64,000 bases of DNA, taken from positions 124,001 through 188,000 of the forward strand of contig CANLND010000001.1 of assembly GCA_947492585.1 (NCBI GenBank), in the 5' to 3' direction. The stretch is from an uncultured Paracoccaceae bacterium. Its GTDB lineage: Bacteria > Pseudomonadota > Alphaproteobacteria > Rhodobacterales > Rhodobacteraceae. Below are positions 1 through 8,993 of this stretch, one piece after another (positions within the stretch are counted from its first letter, which is position 1; every line of letters starts with the position of its first letter). A program made the position numbers and the translations under genes. The notes below the pieces were generated by a model. It was not told the origin of the DNA. It saw only the letters and a program-made list of their open reading frames with translations, and did not search any database.

Positions 1-930
1 ACCCATGCAGGCCAGCTCTTTCATATGTGTGTTGAAATGGGGGGCGCTGTCTCGGTGTTCTACGAGGCGGGCGTGCAATGGCGAGGGTGGAAAAGTGCGC
101 CAGACGTGATGATGGGGCGTGGTATCAATCGCCAAATCCGCCGGGCGTATGGGTATTTGGCGTCACGCTACCGCCCCGGTGACAGCATCTATTTGTTCGG
201 CTATTCGCGCGGGGCGTATGCGGTGCGTTCACTGGCTGGAGTGATTGATCAGGTCGGGTTGCTGCGCGCCGAAGACGCAACCGTTCGCAATATTCGCACA
301 GCCTATCGGCATTACCAGCACAACTGCGCTCCTGAGATCGCCGCAAAGTTCACCGCAGCCTTGTGCCATCAGAATGTTGAAATCGAAATGGTTGGCGCCT
401 GGGATACGGTAAAGGCGCTGGGCATGCGGCTGCCATTGCTATGGCGCTGGGCCGAAAATCAGCACGCCTTTCACAACCATCAGCTGGGACAGCATGTAAA
501 AAATGGCTATCAGGCGCTGGCATTAGAAGAAACCCGTCAGGTCTTTGCCCCTGTGTTGTGGGAATGCCCCGAAGGGTGGAATGGCCATGTGGAGCAGGTT
601 TGGTTCCGGGGCAGTCACGGCGACATCGGTGGACAGCTTGGAGGCATGGAAGAGGCGCGTCCGCTGGCCAATCTGTCGTTGGTGTGGATGTTGGAAAAGG
701 CTGAGGATTGCGGCCTTCCGCTGCCGCAAGACTGGCGGATGCGGTTCCCTGTGGATCCCACTGCGCCCTCCGTCGGGACTTGGCGCGGATGGGGTAAAAT
801 ATTCCTCCTGCGCGCGCGCCGTACGCCCGGGCGGGATCCGAGCGAGCGCTTGCACGGCAGTGTGCGCCATCTCAGCCAACAGCATGACATGACAAATTGG
901 TCAAAGATGAGCAGCCGTTCGTTACGCTGA
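1..930 (+). CDS. DUF2235-type alpha/beta hydrolase, 5' end outside the window
   Basis: The frame is open from base 1, and the in-frame ATG at 25 is probably internal, because DUF2235 proteins normally begin with a strand and a DGTWN-like segment that is missing here. Numbering from that Met, a nucleophile elbow GYSRGAY lies at residues 59-65 (Ser61), GAWDTV gives a candidate Asp128, and GSHGDIGG gives a candidate His199; together these resemble a Ser-Asp-His triad. DUF2235 includes the Tle1 phospholipase effectors of type VI secretion, but many members are lone proteins of unknown substrate. No secretion genes are visible on this side of the edge, so an effector role is unproven. It runs convergent with metF. 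Confidence 0.8.
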   Translation, partial: THAGQLFHMCVEMGGAVSVFYEAGVQWRGWKSAPDVMMGRGINRQIRRAYGYLASRYRPGDSIYLFGYSRGAYAVRSLAGVIDQVGLLRAEDATVRNIRTAYRHYQHNCAPEIAAKFTAALCHQNVEIEMVGAWDTVKALGMRLPLLWRWAENQHAFHNHQLGQHVKNGYQALALEETRQVFAPVLWECPEGWNGHVEQVWFRGSHGDIGGQLGGMEEARPLANLSLVWMLEKAEDCGLPLPQDWRMRFPVDPTAPSVGTWRGWGKIFLLRARRTPGRDPSERLHGSVRHLSQQHDMTNWSKMSSRSLR

Positions 931-1028
931 GGGTTCCCGTGTCACAGAGCGGATATTGATGACAGGCTGCGCCCCAAGCAAAGCATAGATTTTGGCGCCG
1001 GGAACGCCGCTTTGTGCGTCACGCCGCA

Positions 1029-1052
1029 CGCCGCCCGTGGGATCAGGCGGCG
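1029..1052. other. Hairpin between convergent DUF2235 gene and metF
   Basis: A perfect 7-bp stem (CGCCGCC at 1029-1035 with GGCGGCG at 1046-1052) encloses a 10-base loop. It sits 20 bases past the metF stop. No U-tract follows on either strand, so it is only a possible terminator or transcript-end structure. Confidence 0.35.
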
Positions 1053-1072
1053 CGACACTCTGGCGGAACGGA

Positions 1073-1942
1073 TCAGGCCACGTTTTCCAATGACACTTTT
1101 GGGCTGACACCCAGTGCAAAACAGACATCGCGCGTCAGCTCTGGGCGATTGAGAGTATAAAAGTGCAGCTTTTCTACGCCGCCGTCGAGCAGTTCAGAGC
1201 ACAGTTCTGTACAAATCGCAGTGGCCAGCAGGTCTTCGCGGTTGTCGCGCGCGGCTTTGTCAAAGGCATCATCAACCCACGCCGGAATTTTGGTGCCGCA
1301 GCGCTGGGCAAAATTGCGGGCACCTTTCCAGTTTTCGATCGGCAGGATTCCGGGGATAATCTTGCTGGCATCAATACCGGATTTTTCGCACGCATCCCGG
1401 AAACGAAAGAAGGTTTCCGCCTCAAAGAAAAACTGCGTCAAGGCTTCGTCAGCACCTGCATCAATCTTGCGTTTCAACCATTCGACGTCAGCGGCCTGGG
1501 TGGGGGCTTCGGGGTGTGGATCAGGATAGGCCCCCACGCGCAGTGAAAATTTGCCGGTTTCGGCCAAGGCTTCGATCAGCTCGACAGAATTGGCAAACCC
1601 GTCTGGGTGTGGGGTAAAGACACCTGTGCCTTTTGGCGGATCGCCGCGCAGGGCCACGATTTCATTCACGCCAGCCTCAGCAAACTGGTTGGCGATCTCA
1701 AGTGTTTCGGCCTTGGAGGCATTCACGCAGGTGAGGTGCGCGGCGACATTCAGGCCCGAGGATTTATGCAGGGTCGACACCGCCTCGCGGGTCAGTTCGC
1801 GTGTGGTGCCGCCCGCACCATAGGTGACAGACACGAACCGAGGAGCCAGCGGCGCCAGCACCTGAACCGTGTCCCACAGACGGAACGAGGCTTCCAGGTT
1901 CTTTGGGGGGAAAAATTCAAATGAAATCTGGGGCGTCGGCAT
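1073..1942 (-). CDS. metF: 5,10-methylenetetrahydrofolate reductase
   Basis: A FAD enzyme that reduces 5,10-methylene-THF to 5-methyl-THF, the methyl donor for methionine synthesis. The protein (289 aa from the ATG at 1942) starts with ISFEFFPPKN, which carries the conserved catalytic Glu (Glu9). It continues with the TIM-barrel segments SVTYGAGGTTRE, LRGDPP and TQFFFEAETFFRF typical of the family. An upstream in-frame Met at 1981 would add 13 residues that do not resemble the family, so 1942 is preferred. The length is normal. The gene is divergent from a MetR-type LysR regulator across about 277 bases, which supports MetR-homocysteine control as known in enterics. Confidence 0.95.
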   Translation of the reverse strand: MPTPQISFEFFPPKNLEASFRLWDTVQVLAPLAPRFVSVTYGAGGTTRELTREAVSTLHKSSGLNVAAHLTCVNASKAETLEIANQFAEAGVNEIVALRGDPPKGTGVFTPHPDGFANSVELIEALAETGKFSLRVGAYPDPHPEAPTQAADVEWLKRKIDAGADEALTQFFFEAETFFRFRDACEKSGIDASKIIPGILPIENWKGARNFAQRCGTKIPAWVDDAFDKAARDNREDLLATAICTELCSELLDGGVEKLHFYTLNRPELTRDVCFALGVSPKVSLENVA

Positions 1943-1992
1943 GTGATGCTGTCCTCTTGTTGATTTATGCTCTTGTTGCACGCGGCCGCATG

Positions 1993-2005
1993 TGAGACAA
2001 ATTCA
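1993..2005. promoter_or_regulatory. Candidate MetR-type site in the metF-metR intergenic region
   Basis: The 13-mer TGAGACAAATTCA differs at one base from the MetR consensus TGAA-N5-TTCA known in enterics. It lies 51 bases upstream of the metF start, where an activator could sit. A second inverted repeat, ATTCT-CA-AGAAT, lies at 2008-2019 directly beside it. The assignment is by inspection only. Confidence 0.4.
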
Positions 2006-2219
2006 ATATTCTCAAGAATAACATGAGCGAAATGAGGGTTAATGTTCGCAAGATTTCAATCACCGCCGAAGGAATTCATTTTTGTGTGTGAAAACAGATG
2101 ATTGTGTGTTCTTCGGGTGTGAACGTGACGTGAGCGTTGGCTCAAAGATCTCACGTTTTGAGTCAAAAAGCGGCAATAAATATCTAAATCGCGCAAGAAA
2201 CTGACAGGACTTAACACCC

Positions 2220-3122
2220 GTGCATATCGAATTTCGCCATCTGCGTACCATCAAGGCCATTCACGAAGCGGGGGGCTTGGCGCGGGCCGCTGACCAGTTG
2301 AACATTACCCAAAGCGCCCTGAGCCATCAGATTAAGGGGCTGGAGGATCAGACTGGGGTGGAATTGTTTATTCGCCGCTCAAAGCCCTTGAAGCTGTCAG
2401 CGGCGGGAATGCGTTTGTTGCGTCTGGCCAATCAAATCCTGCCGCAGGTTGAAGCTGCTCAGGCTGAATTTTCAGCTTTGCGCAGTGGTAAAACGGGCCG
2501 TATGCATATCGCGATTGAGTGCCATGCGTGTTTTGAATGGTTGTTCCCCGTGCTTGAGGGGTTTCGCAAAAACTGGGGCGATGTTGATGTGGACATTCGC
2601 CCCGGTCTGGCCTTTGACGCGCTGCCGGCCTTGCAAAAAGAAGAGGTGGATCTGGTGGTCTCGTCTGATCCCGAAGATATCCCCGGTGTGACGTTTATTG
2701 AACTGTTTGACTACAAGGCGGTGTTTGTCGCGTCATCACAGCACCCTCTGGCCAGCAAAGCATTTGTTGAGGCCGAGGATTTTGTGGGCGAGACATTGAT
2801 CACCTATCCGGTGGAGAAATCTCGTTTGGATATCTTTAGTCAGTTGCTGACACCGGCTGGCGTTGAACCGGCCCATGTCCGCCAGGTTGAACTCACCGCG
2901 GTGATTTTGCTGTTGGTCGCATCTAACCGCGGGATCTCGGTCTTGCCCGACTGGGTGGTGCGCGAAGTGAAGTACAACTCTGACTACGTGACCCGTCCCC
3001 TGACCGAAGGGGGTATCACACGGGGTCTTTATGCGGCGATCCGCAGTGAAGACGAAGAAAAACCCTTTGTGCAAGAGCTGGTACGGCTGGCAAAATCGGA
3101 GGCGCGCAAGCTTCAGGTGTGA
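2220..3122 (+). CDS. metR: LysR-family regulator, MetR type
   Basis: A 300-aa LysR-type transcription factor with a GTG start, preceded by an ACAGGA ribosome binding site. The winged HTH spans roughly residues 1-60 (AADQLNITQSALSHQIKGLE is the recognition region). The effector domain carries IECHACFEWLFPVLEGF, which matches the characteristic segment of MetR proteins. MetR uses homocysteine as co-effector and activates methionine-pathway genes. The divergent neighbour metF is the expected target, and the shared 277-base gap carries a near-consensus site. A regulator of another sulfur or one-carbon gene is possible but less likely. Confidence 0.85.
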   Translation: MHIEFRHLRTIKAIHEAGGLARAADQLNITQSALSHQIKGLEDQTGVELFIRRSKPLKLSAAGMRLLRLANQILPQVEAAQAEFSALRSGKTGRMHIAIECHACFEWLFPVLEGFRKNWGDVDVDIRPGLAFDALPALQKEEVDLVVSSDPEDIPGVTFIELFDYKAVFVASSQHPLASKAFVEAEDFVGETLITYPVEKSRLDIFSQLLTPAGVEPAHVRQVELTAVILLLVASNRGISVLPDWVVREVKYNSDYVTRPLTEGGITRGLYAAIRSEDEEKPFVQELVRLAKSEARKLQV

Positions 3123-3245
3123 AACTGATAAGGGGGGCAATTGCAGGTCAGTTATGCGCCAAAACCCCCTTGGCAAAGGGCAAGATGCGGCGTATAGGCA
3201 CGGTTTGACCGGCATCTCCCCACCGAAAGACAGGACCTCGCACTC

Positions 3246-4031
3246 ATGAATGGCAGCGCAAACCTCAATGTGATGATCAAGGCCGCCCGTGCGGCGGGCC
3301 GTTCTTTGGTAAAAGACTTTCGCGAGGTGGAAAACCTGCAGGTCTCGATGAAGGGCGCTGGCGATTTTGTCTCCAAAGCTGACATCGCAGCTGAGAAAAT
3401 CCTGAAAGACGAATTGCGCGGCGCGCGCCCAACCTACGGCTGGCTGGCCGAAGAAGGTGGTGAAGAGCCCGGCGAGGACCCGACGCGTCGTTGGATTGTG
3501 GACCCGCTGGACGGCACCACCAACTTTTTGCACGGTTTGCCCCATTGGGCGGTTTCGATCGCCTTGGAGCACAAGGGCAAAATCGTTGCAGGCGTGATTT
3601 ATGACGCGGCCAAGGATGAGATGTATTTCGCCGAAAAAGGCGCTGGCGCATGGATGAACGACACCCGTATTCGTGTGTCGGGCCGCCAGCGGATGATTGA
3701 ATCTGTCTTTGCAACAGGCCTGCCGTTTGGTGGCCGTTCGGACCTGCCTATGACGCTGAAAGAACTGGCGCAGATTATGCCAGCCTGTGCGGGCGTGCGC
3801 CGTTGGGGCTCGGCGGCGCTGGACATGGCCTATGTTGCGGCGGGTCGCTACGAAGGATACTGGGAGCGTCGCCTGAATGCTTGGGATATCGCGGCGGGTG
3901 TGATCATCGTGAAAGAAGCCGGTGGTTTTGCGCAGGCGCTTGATCCAGCAGACAAGATTGTCGAGTCTGGTACAGTGATCTGTGGCAACGAGGTGATCTT
4001 TGAAAACTTTGCCAAGGTTATTCGCGGCTAA
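3246..4031 (+). CDS. suhB: Inositol-1-monophosphatase family protein (SuhB-like)
   Basis: A Mg2+-dependent phosphomonoesterase of 261 aa, the normal family length. Metal-binding motifs are present: Glu70 in AEEGGE, WIVDPLDGTTNFLHG at residues 83-97 (Asp86, Asp89), and NAWDIAAG at 211-218 (Asp214). Family members hydrolyse myo-inositol-1-phosphate, and the SuhB branch also acts in rRNA transcription antitermination, so the exact role cannot be told from sequence. It is transcribed alone, ending in a strong hairpin at 4061, and runs convergent with putA. Confidence 0.88.
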   Translation: MNGSANLNVMIKAARAAGRSLVKDFREVENLQVSMKGAGDFVSKADIAAEKILKDELRGARPTYGWLAEEGGEEPGEDPTRRWIVDPLDGTTNFLHGLPHWAVSIALEHKGKIVAGVIYDAAKDEMYFAEKGAGAWMNDTRIRVSGRQRMIESVFATGLPFGGRSDLPMTLKELAQIMPACAGVRRWGSAALDMAYVAAGRYEGYWERRLNAWDIAAGVIIVKEAGGFAQALDPADKIVESGTVICGNEVIFENFAKVIRG

Positions 4032-4060
4032 GGCTTCGGAAGGTCATGATCAGAATATAA

Positions 4061-4092
4061 AACGCGCCTGCTCAGCTGCAGGCGCGTTTTTT
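4061..4092. terminator. Bidirectional intrinsic terminator between suhB and putA
   Basis: A perfect 10-bp stem (AACGCGCCTG with CAGGCGCGTT) and an 8-base loop are followed on the plus strand by a run of six T. On the minus strand the stem is followed by TTTTAT. It can therefore end both suhB and the convergent putA transcript. Confidence 0.85.
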
Positions 4093-4213
4093 GTTGTGTG
4101 TGGCGCATTCTCTTGCACAAATTGGATGTGCAGTCACACGTCGCGCGGGGCCATATGTGACAATCTGCGTGGGGTCACCGGACGGTAAATGCGCCCGGCG
4201 ACCTCAGATGCTA

Positions 4214-7200
4214 TCAGCCCATGCCCCCCAACAGCGAGGCGTTGCCGCCCGCAGCGGTGGTGTCGACGCAAACATGTGTTTCCGCCAACACGCGTGCCTG
4301 ATCGGGCAAACCTGGGATCAGCGGCAGAATGGCCCCTTCACGTGATGCAAGCTGGCGCTCAATTTCGCGTGCTGTTGCTTCATCTCCCCACCACACAACA
4401 CCAGAGATGCCTTGCAGCGTTCCCAATGTGTCAAGATCCAGATCTGCATTCATCGCGATCGCGCGCCCTCCATGGGCATGTACCGCGTTGACCTGCGCTG
4501 CGACCGCGTCTTTGCCGGGGCCCATGCACAATAAGGGGGGGCGTGGTGCCGTCGTCAGGCGATTGGATTCACCGGTTGGGCCGGGCAGGGACAGCGTGAC
4601 AGGGGCGATGTCGGTGCCAACAGGTGCGGGCACGGATTGGGTGGTTTCTGTCCAGGTGTCGTTGCTGCGCTGGCGATCGGGGGCGCAGAAACGCGTTTGA
4701 TACAGTGGACCGCCCGCCTTGGGGCCAGTGCCGGACAGGCCTTCTCCCCCAAAGGGTTGGCTGCCAACGATTGCTCCAATCTGGTTGCGGTTTACATAGA
4801 TGTTGCCTGCGTGGATGCGGTCGCAAACGTGTTGCACGCGATCATCGATGCGGGTGTGCAGACCAAAGGTTAGCCCATATCCAGTGGCGTTTATGGTGTC
4901 GATGACTTTGTCCAGATCCTGAGACTTGAAGCGGGCGACATGCAACACCGGGCCAAAGATCTCTTCCTTGAGGGCATCGATGCCGGGCACCGAAATTAGG
5001 GTCGGCGCAACAAACGTGCCAGACTGCGGCGGCGTAAGCTCATGCAGAACACGTCCTTCGCGCCGCGCTACGTTGATATGCGCAAGGATGCCGTCGCGGG
5101 CTTTGGCGTCGATGACCGGGCCGCTGTCTGCGGACAATGCCCACGGGTCGTGCAGGCGTAGGCAGTCCATTGCGCCTTTTAGCATCTCCAGGACCGTATC
5201 TGCGATGTCTTCTTGTACATACAAACAGCGCAAGGCGGAACAGCGTTGGCCTGCGGATTGAAAGGCGCTTTCGATTATGGATTGCACAGCCTGTTCTGGC
5301 AGTGCGGTTGAATCCACAATCATTGCGTTTAACCCGCCGGTTTCAGCGATCAATGGCGCGCCCGGGCGCAGGCCATTGGCCATTGCGGTGCGAATATGCA
5401 TGGCAGTGGCCGTGGAGCCAGTAAAGGCGACGCCATCGACGCGTGGATCACCGGTGAGCGTCGCCCCAATTTCGCGCCCACGTCCGGGTACAAGTTGCAG
5501 AACGGAACGGGGCACCCCCGCGTCGTGCAGCAGCTGCACTGCGCGATGCGCAATCAATGTTGTGGGTTCGGCGGGTTTCGCCAGAACAGCGTTGCCGACC
5601 GATAGGGCGGCTGAAACCTGACCTGTGAAAATTGCCAGTGGAAAATTCCACGGTGAAATACAGGTAAAGACGCCAGCGGGAGCAGCATCTGGAATGTGGG
5701 CCGCATAGTAGCGCAGGAAATCCACCGCTTCGCGCAGTTCAGCCACGGCGTCCATCATGGTTTTGCCTGCCTCGCGATGCAAGATCGCAAACAGCTCACC
5801 ATAATTGTCTTCGTATAGGTCTGCCGCACGATTCAAAATCGCCGCACGCTCTGCGGCTGGCGCATCCCAAGGAGCGGCAGCCGCCAGCGCTGCCTCCACA
5901 TCATCCACGCTGCAATTGTGGCTGTGCCCCACAACAGAAAGATCGGTCGGATTGATCACCGGCTGTGGCGCGGCCGGCGTTGCGTCTGCCGCCAATAGGG
6001 GGCCTGCAGACCATTTGAGGTCGCGCCAAGGGGCGCGTGCGGCATCAATGCGCGCCAAGGTCGGAGCGTGGGCAAGATCAAATCCAACGGAATTCGGGCG
6101 TTCCTCACCATAGAGTTGCGGCCCCGTCGGAATGGCGCGGGTCAGGTCCGAGATTTGTTCAAAGGGATCGGCCGCCACGGTTTCAGGCGCGACAGTTTCG
6201 TCCACGATCTGGTTCACAAACGATGAGTTGGCACCGTTCTCCAGCAGGCGACGCACCAGATAGGCCAGCAAATCGCGGTGGGCGCCTACGGGGGCATAGA
6301 TGCGGCAGTTGGTCTTGTTCTGCTCCAGGACCATCTGGTGCAGGGTTTCGCCCATACCGTGCAGCCGCTGGAATTCATAAGGTTGACCCGCGTCCGCCAT
6401 ATGCAAAATGGCGCTGACCGTATGGGCATTGTGCGTGGCGAACTGGGGGTAGATCCGGTCGGTCATGCCCAGCAATTTGCGCGCGTTAGCAATATAGGAC
6501 ACATCGGTCAGTGCCTTGTGCGTATAGACTGGAAAGCCGTCGACGCCTTCGACCTGCGCCAGTTTGACCTCGGTGTCCCAATAGGCGCCTTTGACCAGAC
6601 GTACCATAAATTTGCGGTCGTATTGCTCGGCCATTTCATACAAGGCATCCAGCGCCACGCCCGTGCGTGGCCCATAGGCCTGCACCACCACGCCAAAACC
6701 ATCCCAGCCCGCCAATGCCGGGTCAGAAACGACCGCGTCGATCACCTCCAAAGACAGGGACAGGCGATCGGCCTCTTCCGCGTCGATGTTCAACCCCATT
6801 TTTGCAGCCTTGGCAAGCAGCGCCAGCGCTTTGACGCGCGGCACCAGATCCTGCATTACGCTGTCTTCTTGCGCCAACTCATATCGTGGGTGCAGAGCCG
6901 AGAGTTTAACTGAAATACCAGGGTTTTTGCGAATGTCATCGCTGTGGCATGCGGCCGCAATGGCCGAGATCGCTTTGGAATAGGAGAGGTGATACCGCGC
7001 CGCGTCGGCCTCGGTACGGGCTGCCTCACCCAGCATGTCGTAGGAATAGGTATACCCTTTGTTCTCCATGCCAGCCGCGCGTTTCATGGCGCTTTCGATG
7101 GTCTCGCCCAGAACAAACTGTCGGCCCATTTCTTTCATCGCGCGACCAACTGCGGTGCGGATCACCGGCTCGCCCAATCGTTTGATAGCGCCGCGTAGCG

Positions 7201-7621
7201 CGCCGACAGGGCTGCCGTTGTCATCCAATACCTTGCCGGTCAGCATCAACGCCCAGGTCGAGGCGTTGACCAGCGACGACGACGAATGACCCAGATGTTT
7301 GCCCCAATCTGACGGCGCAATCTTATCTTCGATCAGCGCGTCGATGGTGTCGGCATCAGGCACCCGCAAGAGGGCCTCGGCCAAGCACATCAGCGCCACG
7401 CCTTCATCGGTGGAGAGACCATATTCTGCGAGGAAAACTTCCATCAGGCCGGGCGATGCATGCCCGCGAATGTCCCGAACCAGCTGCGCGGCCTTGGTGC
7501 TGATGTCCTGGCGGTCTTGGGGCGTCAGGCGCGCGGTGTCGATCAGCTCAGCCCGTTTTTCGGCGGGTTCAGCATAAGTGGACTGGTCAATGCGGTCTCG
7601 CAGTTTATTCGACGCGGTCAT
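4214..7621 (-). CDS. putA: Bifunctional proline dehydrogenase / glutamate-semialdehyde dehydrogenase
   Basis: A 1135-aa enzyme oxidising proline to glutamate in two steps with substrate channelling. The FAD-dependent proline dehydrogenase domain spans roughly residues 130-480, with the typical RLVKGAYWDTE (341-351) and YAPVGAHRDLLAYLVRRLLE segments. The NAD-dependent aldehyde dehydrogenase domain spans about 550-1000, with Glu760 in IAETGGLN and catalytic Cys794 in GQRCSALRC. A C-terminal extension of about 130 residues follows, as in longer PutA proteins. There is no N-terminal ribbon-helix-helix domain, so this PutA is not a self-repressor; control probably comes from the divergent Lrp-type gene 116 bases away. 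The ATG at 7621 is followed by a normal PutA start. Confidence 0.96.
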   Translation of the reverse strand: MTASNKLRDRIDQSTYAEPAEKRAELIDTARLTPQDRQDISTKAAQLVRDIRGHASPGLMEVFLAEYGLSTDEGVALMCLAEALLRVPDADTIDALIEDKIAPSDWGKHLGHSSSSLVNASTWALMLTGKVLDDNGSPVGALRGAIKRLGEPVIRTAVGRAMKEMGRQFVLGETIESAMKRAAGMENKGYTYSYDMLGEAARTEADAARYHLSYSKAISAIAAACHSDDIRKNPGISVKLSALHPRYELAQEDSVMQDLVPRVKALALLAKAAKMGLNIDAEEADRLSLSLEVIDAVVSDPALAGWDGFGVVVQAYGPRTGVALDALYEMAEQYDRKFMVRLVKGAYWDTEVKLAQVEGVDGFPVYTHKALTDVSYIANARKLLGMTDRIYPQFATHNAHTVSAILHMADAGQPYEFQRLHGMGETLHQMVLEQNKTNCRIYAPVGAHRDLLAYLVRRLLENGANSSFVNQIVDETVAPETVAADPFEQISDLTRAIPTGPQLYGEERPNSVGFDLAHAPTLARIDAARAPWRDLKWSAGPLLAADATPAAPQPVINPTDLSVVGHSHNCSVDDVEAALAAAAPWDAPAAERAAILNRAADLYEDNYGELFAILHREAGKTMMDAVAELREAVDFLRYYAAHIPDAAPAGVFTCISPWNFPLAIFTGQVSAALSVGNAVLAKPAEPTTLIAHRAVQLLHDAGVPRSVLQLVPGRGREIGATLTGDPRVDGVAFTGSTATAMHIRTAMANGLRPGAPLIAETGGLNAMIVDSTALPEQAVQSIIESAFQSAGQRCSALRCLYVQEDIADTVLEMLKGAMDCLRLHDPWALSADSGPVIDAKARDGILAHINVARREGRVLHELTPPQSGTFVAPTLISVPGIDALKEEIFGPVLHVARFKSQDLDKVIDTINATGYGLTFGLHTRIDDRVQHVCDRIHAGNIYVNRNQIGAIVGSQPFGGEGLSGTGPKAGGPLYQTRFCAPDRQRSNDTWTETTQSVPAPVGTDIAPVTLSLPGPTGESNRLTTAPRPPLLCMGPGKDAVAAQVNAVHAHGGRAIAMNADLDLDTLGTLQGISGVVWWGDEATAREIERQLASREGAILPLIPGLPDQARVLAETHVCVDTTAAGGNASLLGGMG

Positions 7622-7710
7622 GGCAGGTCTCCATATAGATCATTAAGACCATTATAATGGCTTTTACATGAGACTTTTGCCTAAAAAGTTCGTACAGTGA
7701 ACCAATCGTA

Positions 7711-7733
7711 CCTAAATATTCGGAATTTTTAGG
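7711..7733. promoter_or_regulatory. Palindromic operator in the putA-putR gap
   Basis: A 23-bp near-perfect palindrome (10 of 11 pairs) with outer arms CCTAAA and TTTAGG centred on 7722. It ends 4 bases before the putR ATG, over its ribosome binding site and probably its early transcript. A related half-site, CCTAAAAAG, begins at 7680. An Lrp/AsnC protein binding here could act on both divergent genes. Confidence 0.55.
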
Positions 7734-7737
7734 CCAA

Positions 7738-8208
7738 ATGAGCTACTCAAGTTTAGATCAGTTTGATCGCAAGATCCTCTCAGTTCTTGGGGAAGATGGG
7801 CGGATTTCCATTGCCGATCTTGGTCGGCGTATCGGTCTGACCAAAACGCCGACACAGGCGCGGCTAAAACGGTTAGAGACCGCGGGCGTTATCACCGGCT
7901 ATAGGGCCATGGTGGACCCGATCCGTATGGGGTTGGATCATGTTGCTTTTGTTGAGGTCAAATTAAATGACACCCGCGAGGCGGCGCTGGCAAAATTTAA
8001 CGCGGCCATCACTCGTATTCCGGAAATCGAACAGGCCCATATGATGGCATCGCATTTTGATTATCTGCTCAAGGTGCGGACCCAATCTATGTCGGCCTAT
8101 CGCACGGTCCTGGGCGAGAAAATCTCGTCTCTGCCACATGTTTCGGCCACTTCGACCTATGTGGCGATGGAGGCCGTTAAGGAAGATGCCGCACTGGCGG
8201 GATTGTGA
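7738..8208 (+). CDS. putR: Lrp/AsnC-family regulator of proline use (PutR-like)
   Basis: A 156-aa Lrp/AsnC protein, the standard length. The N-terminal HTH lies around residues 8-55 (DRKILSVLGEDGRISIADLGRRIGLTKTPTQARLKRLE), and a RAM-type ligand domain follows from about residue 65. Its position back to back with putA is the arrangement of PutR in rhizobia and Agrobacterium, where it activates putA in response to proline. The symbol rests on this context plus family and not on a specific motif. The palindrome just upstream suggests autoregulation. Confidence 0.82.
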   Translation: MSYSSLDQFDRKILSVLGEDGRISIADLGRRIGLTKTPTQARLKRLETAGVITGYRAMVDPIRMGLDHVAFVEVKLNDTREAALAKFNAAITRIPEIEQAHMMASHFDYLLKVRTQSMSAYRTVLGEKISSLPHVSATSTYVAMEAVKEDAALAGL

Positions 8209-8264
8209 TGCCGAGCGAGCGACATTGATTTTGTGAAATCTTCATCTTGTTGCAGACTTGGATC

Positions 8265-8834
8265 ATGCGATGTTTGGTTCCTGTTTTTCTGGCGGCGTTC
8301 CCTGCGGCTGCGATGGCACAGTGCCCACGTGCCCCGGACCATTCTGCAGCGTTGAGCGAACTTCTGGCGGCGGTGCAGGCCGCCCCAAGCGAGGCCGAGG
8401 CCTTGCCTATTTTCAACCAGATGTGGACCTATTGGGCGGATGCACCTGATATACATGCACAGGAAATTCTTGATCGTGGGATGGCGCGCCGCGAGGCTTA
8501 TGACTTTTTAGGGGCCTTGGCTGATTTTGATCGTCTTGTGAACTATTGCCCCAAGTATGCAGAAGGCTACAACCAGCGGGCTTTTGTGCATTTCTTGCGT
8601 CGAGATTATCGATCCGCTCTTAGGGATTTGGATCAGGCGATCAGTTTGTCGCCCCATCATGTGGCAGCGTTGAGCGGGAGGGCGTTGTCATTGTACGGTC
8701 TGGCGCGCCTTGACGAGGCCCGAGCGGCCCTTGCGCAGGCCTTGACGCTGAACCCTTGGTTGCCAGAACGCGGGCTGGCCGCACCGGGCGGACCATTGGC
8801 GCCTGACGCCTCCGAACCCGACATCGACCTATGA
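8265..8834 (+). CDS. Secreted tetratricopeptide-repeat protein
   Basis: A 189-aa protein with an N-terminal signal peptide (CLVPVFLAAFPAAAMA) and predicted cleavage before QCPRAP, so it should be periplasmic. At least two TPR units follow: one around DFLGALADFDRLVNYCPKYA, the next at DYRSALRDLDQAISLSPHHV, then LARLDEARAALAQALTLNP. Such proteins usually serve as binding scaffolds, and no partner is indicated here. The start is taken at the ATG; a TTG 18 bases upstream is also possible. It follows putR by 56 bases but is probably independent. Confidence 0.75.
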   Translation: MRCLVPVFLAAFPAAAMAQCPRAPDHSAALSELLAAVQAAPSEAEALPIFNQMWTYWADAPDIHAQEILDRGMARREAYDFLGALADFDRLVNYCPKYAEGYNQRAFVHFLRRDYRSALRDLDQAISLSPHHVAALSGRALSLYGLARLDEARAALAQALTLNPWLPERGLAAPGGPLAPDASEPDIDL

Positions 8835-8993
8835 AAGATAGGGTGATTTTTCCAAGTATTAGAGCTGATCGCCGAGAAAATTTTGAATTTGGTCGGATCG
8901 AAGCCGGAAAATGATCAAAAACTGATTGTGCCTGTTGGTTGCTCTCGTTATTTCAACTCATGGGTGCTGATACAGATCAGACCCCACGTCAGT

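Noticed and set aside
922-1128. Minus-strand open frame downstream of metF
   Set aside because: It starts inside metF and has no ribosome binding site or recognisable motif. The region is better seen as the convergent gap with a hairpin.
1943-2219. SAM or other riboswitch upstream of metF
   Set aside because: No conserved SAM-II or SAM-I core sequence or pseudoknot elements could be seen in the leader; the palindromic sites fit MetR control better.
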